A DNA stretch of 64,000 bases from Hymenopus coronatus (GCA_030762935.1 CM060895.1:38000001-38064000), one strand, 5' to 3'. Positions 45,189 to 55,815 are shown, numbered from the stretch's first letter. Made by a program: numbers and translations. The notes: a model not told the origin generated them from the letters alone.

Positions 45189-47639
45189 CTGCAAACAAAG
45201 GAATCCAGTATCAACCAAAGATCTTGGAATTACATTACCTAGACACGCCGCTGGTGCTATTGTTGCTGTCGCTCTCGAGCAGTTGCCTCTGGAGGGCAAG
45301 AACGTGCTTTTTTTAGTATGTTCAATACGCTTAAGGGGGGACGTAGGCAGAAATAGCTTAACACAACAAAAATTCTACCATGGCCATAATTTTTGTTCTA
45401 AAGTAATGAAATTTTGCACAATTAATTGTCTTGATATCTTCTATGACTGTGCTGTTTTATAAGCCGTTTTGTCAACAAATAAAGAAATTACACTACATTG
45501 GAATTTTCAAAACATCAAAAAACGTATGTACCTTTTTCTTAGTATCCCCCAGGTGAAGTTGCTTGAAAATAAGTGTACATAAAGTATTAGAATTATACTA
45601 TATTTTGGCGCAAAAGTTTTTTCTCTATCTCCCTTCAATGATTTTTAAAGTATTTTTCAGGGTATATGAGTTTTTTTATTACAGATTATTATATATTTCA
45701 TAGCACAATACCTATAGAATCTAAATCAAAAGAAAACAAGCTGCGCCAAAATACTCAATTGTGGACTGAAATATGCGTGTACAAAATTTCATTGCAATAT
45801 CTCAAATAGTTTCCAAGTTTAGATACTGCCTAAAATCCACCATAACTATAGTCAGCTTGTTCTTCCAGATCAGAAACAAAAACATACCTTGTAAATAGTC
45901 ATAACTATGTTTGCCTGTAAGAAATGTAAAGAAACAAGGGATCAAAGCTGATAATCAAACAAGCGGAAAAAAGTGGGCGTGGCATGACAAGTCCTAAGTT
46001 TTCAATTTATTTGGACCACAAAGGAATCGAATTAGGTTATGAAACTTTGGAACATAAGGCTGAATGCATTAAAAATTAATTAGTGAAATAAAAAAAAGAC
46101 TTAAGACTTTAAAAGCGAGATGTTTTACAGGTTAATTAAGGTTTAATAGTGAACATTGTGCGTTCCTATGCATATAACTGTACCAATCTTGTGATTTCGA
46201 GATCATTTTTCATAGCTAAGAGTAAGTTGTAACATTTGTGATTTATGTTTCAAATTCATTTCGATTTATTTGCGTGGATTCCCTAGGCCATTAAACGAAA
46301 AGACTTTTTTAAGTGTCCAATGCATAAACCAGATAGCTGAGTAAGTGGTTAGCTGCTCATTTTTTGCCATCGAAATACAGCAGAATGTACTCAATGCATT
46401 TTGCGAAGAAAAAAAGCCATGAGAATAAATGCAAGATTATACTAATTTCATTTTTACAACTATTTTGTATATGTTCATTAGCATTAGAAGTCAGTGCTAA
46501 AATATTAAATTCAATATTTATATTTTTGTCCTAAATTAAAAAAAATATTATTCGAAATTTCTATGAACTTAGTTTTTCAAATTTGTAATTTCAGACTGAA
46601 AGACAACCCCGAGGGTGCTAAAAGGAATTTTGAGAAAAGTGTAAGAACATAAAGAACATTACGTAATAATCGACTCTAATTTTAATTCTTTTAATTATAT
46701 ATTTTGACCGACCAGCTAAATACAGGCAATTTAGAATAATTTTACAGAAAATAACAAGTAAATGACATTGATATGGGACATATGACACCATTAACATATG
46801 TTCACTGTCTGAAAAGTATAAGGTTTAAAAGGAATTACAATGACTATGATGAAGTTTACAACAAGCTTAGAAATACAAACTTCAGGTAAACCCAAAAATT
46901 AAAATAAAAATAATATTAACAAGTTTAAAAAATAGAAGTTGGAATGAATCTGTATTATTAACAATATTAACATGAAGAAAGAAGGTATAATTATTACAAA
47001 TTAGGTTGAATCAGTCTTGTTCAATTTCGGTGTCCGATACTAAGATGTCTTGAGTAACTTTCTCTTCAGTAATTTTAAATTTGAGTATGAATTATTTCAG
47101 GAAGCACAGATCGTACTCTCCTGTAGTGCACCTTATATTAATATACCTATCTTATCTAACACAAATATACCACAAATACAGAGAGAAACGCCTTGAATAT
47201 ATTTTACTGAAGAGGAATACAGGTACCTAATTTAACATTTATTTTATTTTTATACTGTACATACCGTCTCTGAAAATCCAGTAACGCATAGATACGTGCT
47301 AAATAATTCTATTTATTTCTTTTTATTTACATACATTCTTAGGTAATATCGTCGTATTACCATTTTAATCTTCTATAACGACTGCTTAAATTGTTGACAT
47401 GTGCATTTAAACCGTACTTCTCGATTAATTTAACACCCATTCAGTTCATATTTCCAGGCTCTTGCGGGTGGGAAATAATGATCATGAAATAAAAATTGCT
47501 TCATCAGCCTAGATTACTACTACTAAAGTATTTTCAATTACAACAAATATTGATATACTATAAAAGGTATATACAAATTTAAGCTAGAGTACCTATTAGT
47601 AGATTTTATTTTAAAACTTAAAAAAATTCTGGTTAACTC
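45189..47639. other. Intron 2, unassigned AT-rich part
   Basis: Part of the roughly 10 kb intron between exons 2 and 3. A TTAAGGGGGGACGTAGG segment at about 45331 resembles the start of a TTAA-inserting DNA transposon, but I found no matching inverted end. No gene seen. Confidence 0.4.
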
Positions 47640-47850
47640 ACAAAAAATTGTATTTTACATAAAGTATGTCCTTTAACGGTATCTACAGTTTTGTTAGCAA
47701 GCTTTGTCTCCCCATTACGATTTGCAATTATGCAAAAGTTATCCAGGAAATGTTTAAATATATGGTATTTTAATAAAAATAGCTATAGTCATTTTTTGAG
47801 AATATAAAAAGTTTCATGTAATGGATAGTTTGTTGAAAAATATTAGGACG
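47640..47850 (+). repeat. HINE-like element, middle fragment
   Basis: 'gtcctttaacggtatctacag', 'ttgtctccccattacgattt', 'tatggtattttaataaaaatagct' and 'gtttcatgtaatggatagtttg' follow family order. A SINE interrupts it. Confidence 0.6.
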
Positions 47851-48175
47851 GGCAGATTGGGAACTCACCCTACAAAGGGTCTAATGCCCCGCCTGCTTCT
47901 CATCCCGAAGTCGGGGTCTCGAGATAGTCGTCACTTTGAGCATGCCGCGCCTTACCGAGCACCATCGCAGACACTTCCTGAGAGGAACCAACGGGATGAA
48001 GGATGAATGAAATAATAATGGGAACGATATGAAGGGACGGAATTTCAGGGAATGAAAAAACCTACACATTCATCTGTCCACCCGGAGAAAACCCATAGGC
48101 CAGGTAGGCCGGCCACTGGAATCGACCCTGCGACCTCCTAAATATAGGCCACAGCCCATCTCGCTCGGTATTATA
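47851..48175 (-). repeat. Probable tRNA-derived SINE
   Basis: Reverse orientation; the complement has the B-box-like GTCGCAGGGTCGATTCCAG, 'ggccggcctacctggcctat', 'gttttctccgggtgg' and 'ccgacttcgggatg'. It resembles the forward element at 23130-23415. Confidence 0.55.
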
Positions 48176-48431
48176 TGCATTACTCCTGTGTTACAAACCT
48201 TGCGTTATGGAAGGCTATTTCTCAATAATTTGTAACTTCAATAACAGTAATATAGTAAGACATATAAATGGCAGTGGTTCGAGAAAGTCATTTGAATGTA
48301 ACTAATCAGAATCATTTATTTAATAAGTAAGTGCTATCCACAAAAATATTTAAGCATCAGGCACCTACAGACAGTAAAATTTTACTGTCTCTACACGTAC
48401 TATGTACAAAGCGTATTGAGAAGGTATTGTA

Positions 48432-49560
48432 CTAGGGTCGGCTGATATAAAATAGCATTTACATTTTTTTTTTTTTTTGCTTTATTTCTCAACATAACCT
48501 CCAGGAACGCTAATACATTTGTCATATCGCTGTTCTAATTTAATTAAACAACCTCTGTAGTGCGATTTATCAAGGTCCTCAAAATAACTGTTTACCGCAT
48601 CAATGACCTCCTCGTTGCTGTGAAATCTGCGTCCTCCAAGAACTTTTTTGAGGTTTGGGAACAGGCGAATAGGGTGGATGTTCAAGCAATTCCAACTTTA
48701 ATTCGCACATTTTCCCATTGCAATGACTGAACGATGGGACGGAGCGTTGTCGTGATAAAACATATATTTTTTGTTTGTTTGCCAAATGAGGTCTTTTTCT
48801 TTTCACCTCATCACGCAAACGTTGCAGTATACTTGTGTAGTAGTCACAGTGATACCTTTACCCTTTTCTAAGTAATCAATAAAAATAATTCTCTGTGCAT
48901 CCCAGAAAACACTCGCCATAACCTTGTTAGCTGACAAAATTGACTTTCCCTTTTTTGGAGTTGGTTCACCTGGCGCAATCCACTGTTTTAACTGTGATTT
49001 ACTTTCTGGAGTGTAGTGATGTATCCAAGTTTCATCCATGGTAATAAGCCGTCTCAAAAATTCACTGGGATTTTTACGGTAGAGCTCCACATTCTTACAG
49101 CTTTTCTTTGCAACTTTTGATTGGGTGTCGATAGTCGCGGCACCTATCTTGCACAGACCTTGTGAAAACTCAAAACATTACTTAAATTACTGCCTCTGTT
49201 ATCTCAAACAACTTTAATCTATAGTCTTCCAATACTAAACGATGATTTTTTTCAATGATCTCTGGAGATGTCACTTCTACAGGGCGTCCAGAGCGAGGCT
49301 CATCGTACGTCCCATTTTAAACTCTGCAACCCATCTTTTAATCATTGAACATGAAGGGGCAGCGTCTTTCAATGTACTGTTCGTTTCCTCCTTGATTTCT
49401 TTAGGCGTTAGGTCTTCCTAATGGATGTATTTAATCACTGCTCGTTTTTCCAATCCTCCATTTTCGCGAAAGCTCTAAAGTTGTCTTGTTTAAAATGCTG
49501 CATTCGAAAACTAAACAAGCCATATCTGTGTGAGGACCGGAACTTATCAGCCGACCCTCA
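48432..49560 (-). mobile_element. mariner-family DNA transposon, decayed, nested in a HINE-like copy
   Basis: Inverted ends AGGGTCGGCTGATA on the left and TATCAGCCGACCCT on the right, with TA at both flanks (48430-48431, 49561-49562). The interrupted HINE-like sequence is continuous across it. Its ends differ from those of the mariners at 28 and 51 kb, so it is a separate lineage. Confidence 0.92.
48482..49400 (-). pseudogene. mariner transposase, broken
   Basis: The frame at 48803-49090 carries 'TMDETWIHHYTPESK', which includes the first catalytic aspartate. A 'YHDNAPSH' equivalent lies near 48755 in another frame. 'HPPYSP' near 48690 runs directly into 'LFPNLKKVLGG', so about eight codons (P-D-L-A-P-S-D-F region) holding the third aspartate are deleted. 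Upstream HTH sequence is frameshifted. It is certainly inactive. Confidence 0.88.
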
Positions 49561-50720
49561 TATAGCACCGAAAAATTGGATACCGAGATTTCACCGGGAA
49601 TATATGTTTTGAGACCCCCGAATCCCCCCCCCCCAAACCAGTTTTAGAAAAATATCTGTGCGTGTGTCAGTCTGTCTATCTGTCGTCAGTATGTGTGTGT
49701 GTCGGTGGGCAGCATAACAAAATTGGTATTTAAGTTCAGTATCTTCAAAGGATGCGATAGGACGTTTTTCAAGAAAAGTCCCCAGCCCCAACTACCCTTT
49801 ACATGGCAAAATTTTCAACAATTTTTATTTTCTCAAAAATGGCTAAAGATTTTGAAGAATATCGATATTAAAGCTATTTATACGACAAATAAAATGTTTA
49901 TCTTGAATTTTATGGGAATAGTCTCTGAAGACATCTTTATTCTGGTTGAATTTTGCATAACTGGTAAACCGTAAGAGATAGGCAAAACTTTACAAAACAA
50001 AGAGTGCAGAGCTCGTTAAAAACACAACTTATGTTAAATACAACTTTTCGTGGAGTTACTCGTTTTTAAGATATTCCTTGTTATTGTTTTCAGGTTTAAA
50101 ATACCTATACTTTTCTCATATGGGGATTTGTCAACTCCTGGCCATACAAACAAAGGAACTTCAATCACATAGTAACCAGATTTTAAAATATTTTACTATC
50201 CTTTAGCCAACGTTACTCCCTTATTTACAATAAAGCAAGTAATAAAACCACTTTTGCTAATGTTTATCTCGATTAGCATGAAGTAAATAGAAGAATAAGC
50301 TTTTTAGCAATAATTTGTTGCAGAGATGTAGGGAAAGTCATATGATGTTCTATATATCATCAGATTTTTTTTCCTGGTAAGACATTTTCTGGGTTCTTGT
50401 TTCCAATTAATGCGGAGTCATGAAGAGTTCATTTTGGATTAGCGATGCGCATGTGACTGATGAGTCAGAGCTAAGGTGAAGAGCATTCTGCTAATGGGAA
50501 AACAGATTCAAAGCGAAAAAACACCATTTCTAATGCACTGGGATCAATATATTGTTTGAGAGCTTTTATGTGTCACTTTCCTACTTTGTTAAAAAATAAA
50601 AAAGAAAAAGACCTGACTTTCACCTGACTTTCTCTATTTTTTCTGAAAACAAACTATTCTTACAAAAGATTATTCTTTTATGTACATCATGCTAATTAAG
50701 ATAAGAGTGCTAAGCCAGCA

Positions 50721-51171
50721 GTGATAGAGGAAGGTTGTGTTTTGAGAGGTGCTCCTGCGGTGAAGGAAGAAGGATCTAAGTCACGATGGGAGTGGACAGT
50801 GTATAGAGCAAGAATTGGACAGTTTAGAAAAGTAAAATTGGTGAATAGTAAACACAGTTTTGGAGAGAAGATGACAAACATATTGGTTTTAGCAAGTGTT
50901 ATAACTTTGGAGGAATTGAGGTAAACCCCGGCCCTGCAGATATAATAACAATGCTGGAAAACCTGACTGAGAAAATGAACAAAATAGAAGGCATGGAACA
51001 ACGAATAGGTAAACAATTGGAAAAGATGGCAACAGATATCAAAGAAGATGTTAGAGTTGAGGTGCAGGAAGCAAGAAGGGAAGTTGAAATGGTTAAGGAA
51101 AGAATGGAACGATTGGAAGAAAGGGAGAGAAGATTTAATTTAGTGTTCATAGGAGTTAAGGAAAGAAGGTA
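50721..51171 (+). pseudogene. LINE ORF1-like region with 2A-like motif and coiled coil
   Basis: The first frame (50721-50908) ends with a hydrophobic 'TNILVLASVIT'. A one-base shift then gives G-G-I-E-V-N-P-G-P (50909-50935), which fits the D-x-E-x-N-P-G-P pattern of 2A-like ribosome-skipping peptides except for G in place of D. From 50951 follows a charged heptad-rich region (many E/K with M/L/V spacing) ending 'LVFIGVKERR', then the mariner. After the mariner the same protein appears to continue ('WPAEEILEITKEKLN...', from 52509) in a shifted frame. Confidence 0.7.
50909..50935 (+). other. 2A-like NPGP motif
   Basis: Encodes GGIEVNPGP. Such motifs at the start of LINE ORFs are known in CR1/L2-type and some other elements. 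Confidence 0.65.
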
Positions 51172-52505
51172 CGAGGGCCGTTCAGAAAGTAGCCTCCGAT
51201 CGGTCACAGTGCGGGTAGTGGGGGGAGTAGCGACGCCATCTGTGCATTCACGCACTCAGCAGGTCAGTCGGCATCAAGCCGTGGTCGAGTGAAAGTCGTA
51301 CCTGCGCTAGTTTAGTGTTTGTGGCCGTTTGAAATGTGTACTGCAATAGAAAACCCCGCCAAATGTGAAGTGCGTGCTGTTATAAGGTTTTTTACAGCCA
51401 AAGGATATTCTGCAGCAGCTATTCATCGTGAGCTTTGTGCCGTGTACGGACCAAGAGCTATGAGTGAAGGAGTGGTCCGTGAATGGGTACGTTTATTTAA
51501 AAGTGGACGAGAAAACGTTCATGATGAAGAGAGGAGTGGTAGACCATCATTGGTCACGGAGGAACTCGTTCAGACAGTTGATGCAAAAGTTCGTGAAAAC
51601 CGACGTTTCACAATGTCGGAGTTGTCTACTGATTTTCCACAGATTTCTAAGACTGTCTTGTACGAGATAGTGACAGCAAGATTGGGTTACCGTAAGTTCT
51701 GTGCACGATGGGTGCCCAAAATTCTTACCGACCACCACAAAACTCAAAGAATGGCCTCTGCATTAGACTTTCTGTCACGTTATGAGGCCGAAGGTGAACC
51801 ATTGTTAAACAGAATCGTGACCGGGGACGAAACCTGGATTAAGTACGTGAACCCTGAGGCAAAAGAACAATCAAAGATGTGGGCACATTCAAATTCGCCT
51901 ACCAAACCAATAAAAGCCCGGCAAGATTTTTCTGCCCGAAAATTGATGGCAACGGTGTTTTGGGATGCAAAAGGGGTGTTGTTGGTTGAATTCATGGAAC
52001 GTGGGACGACCATTAATCAAGACGTGTACTGTGAAACACTAAAACAATTACGACGGGCTATACAGAACAAACGCCGTGGTATGCTGACTTCCGGTATCGT
52101 TTTTTTGCACGATAACGCCCGTCCTCACTCTGCTCGCAGAACAACAGCCCTTCTTGAGTCCTTCAAGTGGGACGTTGTCAACCATCCACCTTACAGCCCA
52201 GATCTGGCGCCAAGCGATTATCACCTCTTCATGCATATGAAGAAATGGCTCGGGTCCCAGCGGTTTGATGACGACGAAGAGCTCAAAGATGCGGTCACAG
52301 GCTGGCTCCAGGCACAAGCGGGTGATTTTTATGCAGAAGGAATTTCAAAGCTTGTGAACATATACGATAAGTGCCTCAATCGTTATGTAAACTATGTAGA
52401 AAAATAGTGCAAAGATGTAGTTGTAAGATGTATATATTAAAATATTTTTATTTAACTTGGTGAATTTCTTGCAATCAACCGGAGGCTACTTTCTGAACGG
52501 CCCTC
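51172..52505 (+). mobile_element. Intact mariner DNA transposon, nested in a LINE
   Basis: About 1,334 bases. Left end GAGGGCCGTTCAGAAAGTAG is matched by the complement of the right end over about 26 bases. TA flanks both sides (51170-51171, 52506-52507). It carries one uninterrupted transposase. It is the youngest-looking element in the window and forms the innermost layer of a HINE-like > LINE > mariner nest. Confidence 0.96.
51334..52407 (+). CDS. mariner transposase (DD34D), uninterrupted
   Basis: A 357-residue transposase that cuts and rejoins DNA at the element's inverted ends. I place the start at the first ATG, giving MCTAIENPAK, the usual opening of the family. Residues 1-110 contain two helix-turn-helix motifs, with the linker 'HDEERSGRPS'. 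The catalytic triad is visible: D165 in V-T-G-D-E-T-W, D260 in F-L-H-D-N-A-R-P-H, and D295 in Y-S-P-D-L-A-P-S-D-Y, with 34 residues between the last two. 'WVPKILTD' sits at the usual place before the catalytic core. No stop or shift is present, and length is normal for mariners (about 340-360). It may be active or recently so. Confidence 0.97.
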   Translation: MCTAIENPAKCEVRAVIRFFTAKGYSAAAIHRELCAVYGPRAMSEGVVREWVRLFKSGRENVHDEERSGRPSLVTEELVQTVDAKVRENRRFTMSELSTDFPQISKTVLYEIVTARLGYRKFCARWVPKILTDHHKTQRMASALDFLSRYEAEGEPLLNRIVTGDETWIKYVNPEAKEQSKMWAHSNSPTKPIKARQDFSARKLMATVFWDAKGVLLVEFMERGTTINQDVYCETLKQLRRAIQNKRRGMLTSGIVFLHDNARPHSARRTTALLESFKWDVVNHPPYSPDLAPSDYHLFMHMKKWLGSQRFDDDEELKDAVTGWLQAQAGDFYAEGISKLVNIYDKCLNRYVNYVEK

Positions 52506-53490
52506 TAAATGGCCAGCAGAAGAAATATTAGAAATAACGAAGGAAAAGCTGAATTTGGAATTGTATAGATGGGAAATTATTGAAGCTTATCGAGTTGGAA
52601 GACAACTTGGCAAGAGAGCAATTATAGTGAAATTTGCAACAGCCCAATTAGTACATGAAGTACTTAAATGAGCCAAGAAATTAAAAGGAACAGACATTTT
52701 TATTAATAAAGATTTATCACCTAAGAAGAGAGCTCTGCAAAGATATTTGGTACAAAAAATGTTGCAAATACAAAGCACCTAATATAAATAAGGAAGGTTG
52801 AGGCAAAAATGCTATATGGGATAGAAGTATGGGGATTAGAAGGAGGATGGGAAGGCATAGATGAAGTGCATAGGAAATTTTGCAAAGAAATACTGGGGTT
52901 ACCAAATGCAACTGTTAGGCAGGTAGCACAAATAGAGCTGGGTAGAGTGGCAAGTAAGGGAAAGATTATGGAAAGGGCATTGCAATTTTGGCATAGAATA
53001 TTGAAATTGGAAGAAAGGAATTTGTTAAAACAGTGTTTAGTATATCAAGAGAAAATTTTAAAGAACAAGGGATGGGTAGACTGTCTTCGAAATAACCTGG
53101 AAAGTAGTGGGTTAGGGGAAATGTGGAGAAGAAGAGAAAATAATGTGAATAACTTCTGGAAGTTGGCGAGGAAAAGATTTGAGGATATAGAAATACAAAA
53201 AATATTTAGTGAAATAACTGAAAAGAGATCTTTAGTTTTCTATATACCAATGAAAGTCTCATGGGGAAGGGACAAGTACATTGATGTGACAAATAAAGAG
53301 GAGCGAGAAGGTATTGCATGGCTGAAACCAGGAGTATGGAGATTAAAAGGTTTAAGGAAAGGTATTCCACAAAATCAATGTCCTATATGTGGCGAAATGA
53401 AGATATGAAACACATTTTATTTAAATGTAAAGGGACTGAAATTTGGAGAAAAGAGTATATTAATAAGAAATGGTTTAAAATAGAAATGTA
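52506..53490 (+). pseudogene. LINE ORF remains: end of ORF1-like and reverse-transcriptase C-terminus
   Basis: 52509-52790 continues the ORF1-like protein ('RAIIVKFATAQLVHEVLK', 'FINKDLSPKKRALQR') with at least one stop. From about 52795 it changes to the region just after the polymerase domain of a LINE: 'KMLYGIEVWGLEGG', 'FCKEILGLPNATVRQ', about 199 residues open to 53408. A terminal zinc-knuckle-like C-x2-C...H-x4-C ('CPICGEMK' then 'KHILFKC') is split by a one-base frameshift at about 53400. Confidence 0.75.
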
Positions 53491-53629
53491 GTAGTATTTG
53501 AAATGTTTCAAAAAGATAGTAAGAAGATTGGACAATTCTTATGGAAAGTGAAAAATAAATGGATATGGACAGTAAATAGACAAAATGGTGTAATAAACTA
53601 GAATTAATAAACTATTGTAAAATATGAGT

Positions 53630-53665
53630 ATGACCGGTAAAGAGCCAGGGCTGAACACCGGTCAT
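53630..53665 (+). other. LINE 3' UTR hairpin
   Basis: ATGACCGGT (53630-53638) and ACCGGTCAT (53657-53665) form a perfect 9-base stem around an 18-base loop, shortly before the AAAT-repeat tail at 53687-53702. Confidence 0.7.
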
Positions 53666-54125
53666 ATTCACCTGTATAAGGCTTAGCATAAATAAATAAA
53701 TAAATTAAGATAAACATTAGCACAACTCATCTTATTATTTAGTTCCTTATACGTAGAAATGATATAAGGGAGTACATCAGGCTAAAGTGACAGCAAAATC
53801 TTCTCTCCTCGGGCAGAAATAGAACAAAAGAGATATGAAATGGATGGAGCCTTCCCTATTGAGAAAAGTATTCTAAAATTGAAACCAATATGAGAGAATA
53901 TCTCTGTAATGGTTAGCTCTAAAAGAAAAGTATATGAGGAAAATATTTTAACAGATCGACATTTTATATAGTAAATTTTTATCTCTCTCTTACGATTTAC
54001 CGGTTATGAAAAGACATTCCGAACGAAGTGAACTAATCGCAATAAATGCAGGATACACATTTTATTTGCATTTTTAAGTAGAAACATTGCATTTAAACAA
54101 GACTGTGAGAAAAAAATTAAAATGA

Positions 54126-54876
54126 CACACACCTGCCCTCGCGCATTTACAGCATCGCGTTTGCCATGACTAAATTATATCGAATCCTGATTCTAAATAG
54201 CTTCCATAAACTTTTAAATAGCAACATATTTTGAAATGTCTCAATTCTAGTAAAGATTGCCCTTACCCTTGTGATTATCAGACTTTACATTTTTTTATAT
54301 TTGCAGATACCTAATTTTCCAAAAGTACTGTTTTACTCAACAGTTGTAACTTTTTGTAAAATTTCGATAATATAGAATATTTGGATGGAATAAAATATTT
54401 CCCCTACCAACCATAAAAACTTCTATTACATTTTTAATTTCTGTTTCAGCAGTTTGGCGCAACGATATTTTAATCATAAAATGTAACCACGTGTTGGTAT
54501 AAACGTATTATTTTTCAGAAAAGTTTCATTTAAATTTGCCATAGCCGCTTGATTATCCATCACTTTACACGTACGAGGGACAGCTGAAAATTATTAGAAT
54601 ACCGTATTTTTAAAAACAAAATGAATTTATTTATATCTGACAACTACTTTCTAATGTTTTGTGAGTTGATTTCCGTGAAGTTTGTTCGATTTGCTTTAAT
54701 AGTTTGTTAAATATCATCATTTCAAAAATTTTTGTTCACTCAAAAAAGAATTTGGCTGTAGGAAATCTCCGAGTTATGATTCTTTTACAATTTTAAATCG
54801 TCATTAACGCCTAAACAAATGAAGACCGGCTTAGAAAAGTATTTGGAGAAGAAGCTTCATCCAAGGCAACAATTTT
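54126..54876. other. Intron 2, unassigned AT-rich part
   Basis: Nothing recognised. Confidence 0.4.
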
Positions 54877-54985
54877 AATTCAAAAATGATGTATTTCCGG
54901 TGAAATTTCGGTATCGCATTTTTGAGTGGAATGAAATACTTTCTCTTCCTACTATATGCATAGTATGTTTAGAGAAAGTGAAAAA
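54877..54985 (+). repeat. HINE-like element, 3'-end fragment
   Basis: 'tgatgtatttccggtgaaatttcggtatcg', then 'tttttgagtggaatgaaatac', hairpin (ACTATATGCATAGT) and TAGAGAAAGTGAAAAAG. Confidence 0.75.
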
Positions 54986-55197
54986 GATGAAGCTGTCTGA
55001 TATAATAAAAGCCTCGTTTCTGGAGTGTCGTAGAAAGAGTGACATGATTGCTTGAAGGACTGATTTTATGGTATGCAAACCGTATTTATGTTAAAGGGGA
55101 ATATTTCGAAAATAAATCATTTACATTTTAAAAACTAATCCTTTATAGATTTTCTAAAGGAGTTTTGATGGTTATAGAAAGTTGTGTCAGTACTTAC

Positions 55198-55298
55198 TCG
55201 AACACATCGCTCCTGGAAGTTTTGTGTTGAACACCAAAGCCCAACGAAAACAGCGCTGATAAACAGATCGAGACACTAAAGCTTTTCATAGTTCAGTC
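55198..55298 (-). CDS. Exon 2: start codon and signal peptide of the predicted secreted protein
   Basis: Acceptor ATTTTTACAG precedes 55298; donor GTAAGTA follows 55198. ATG is at 55289-55287. It encodes 30 residues, MKSFSVSICLSALFSLGFGV then QHKTSRSDVF, which is a classical signal peptide (short basic start, hydrophobic core of about 15 residues, likely cleavage near residue 20). It ends with GA, completed by the C at the start of exon 3 to give Asp31. It is too short to be found by simple ORF scanning. The phase match with exon 3, the perfect donor and the signal-peptide character make it convincing. Confidence 0.85.
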
Positions 55299-55557
55299 CT
55301 GTAAAAATAAATAACAAACATTATTTTTCCATGTAAAAGTTGTCGTGCTCTAGAGAGACCGCAACTTAAACTATAGCATTTACTAATTCTACAATTCTAC
55401 TTTGCTCATTTTTATAAAACATTTCTATGTCAATATTTCAATGGAAATAGATACCACAGCCGTTTTTTTTTTCAACTTCCCATAGGCTATAAATAAAAGA
55501 CAAGTTCATAGAAAACAATTACTTATTACTAAAAGTTGACAACTTATGATTACTTTT
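55299..55557. other. Intron 1 spacer
   Basis: AT-rich, nothing recognised. Confidence 0.35.
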
Positions 55558-55815
55558 CAATATATTCACCGAACCTGTGCACAAGCTTTGCAATACCCGC
55601 TTAAAAAAATGTTGCCGCCAATGATTTCAAATCAGCATTGACGTTGTTTTGGAGATCTTCGTTAGTTTGAAAGTGCTGCCCTCCTAGCCACGTCTTCAGT
55701 TCAGGGAAAAGGTGAAAGTCGCTGGGTGCCAGGTCAGGACTGTACGGCGGATGATCGAAAATGTCCCATTGAAATTGTTCAAAGAGCCGATGGGTTGTGC
55801 CAGCAGTGTCCATAT
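55558..55815 (-). pseudogene. mariner transposase C-terminal fragment
   Basis: The open part encodes 'FEQFQWDIFDHPPYSPDLAP' and 'SDFHLFPELKTWLGGQHF', the third catalytic aspartate region and following segment of a mariner transposase. It starts abruptly and frameshifts near its end. No inverted ends were found. It lies in intron 1 in the gene's sense direction. Confidence 0.85.

Larger units (their letters stand above)
48383..50364 (-). repeat. HINE-like element split by a mariner
   Basis: Reverse copy: hairpin 'ctctacacgtactatgtac' and 'gagaaggtattgta' up to 48431, then a mariner, then 'aaaaattggataccgagatttcacc' from 49570 through microsatellite, middle and the 5' end at about 50364. Confidence 0.85.
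50705..53702 (+). mobile_element. Non-LTR retrotransposon (LINE), internally deleted, host to a mariner
   Basis: Bounded by AATTAAGATAA at 50694-50704 and 53703-53713, an 11-base target-site duplication. It has an ORF1-like start with a 2A-like motif and a coiled coil, and the C-terminal end of a reverse-transcriptase ORF. The endonuclease and polymerase core are missing. The 3' UTR has a 9-base hairpin and an AAAT-repeat tail. A mariner inserted at a TA in ORF1. The clade is not determined. Confidence 0.88.
50618..54125 (+). repeat. HINE-like element split by a LINE
   Basis: Forward copy: 'ctgactttctctattttttctg' and 'catgctaattaagataa' to 50704, then a 3 kb LINE, then 'acattagcacaactcatcttatt' from 53714 through the middle to about 54125. 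The 3' end is lost. Confidence 0.8.

Noticed and set aside
52048..52317. Minus-strand ORFs opposite the mariner transposase
   Set aside because: Shadow frames of a clear DD34D transposase.
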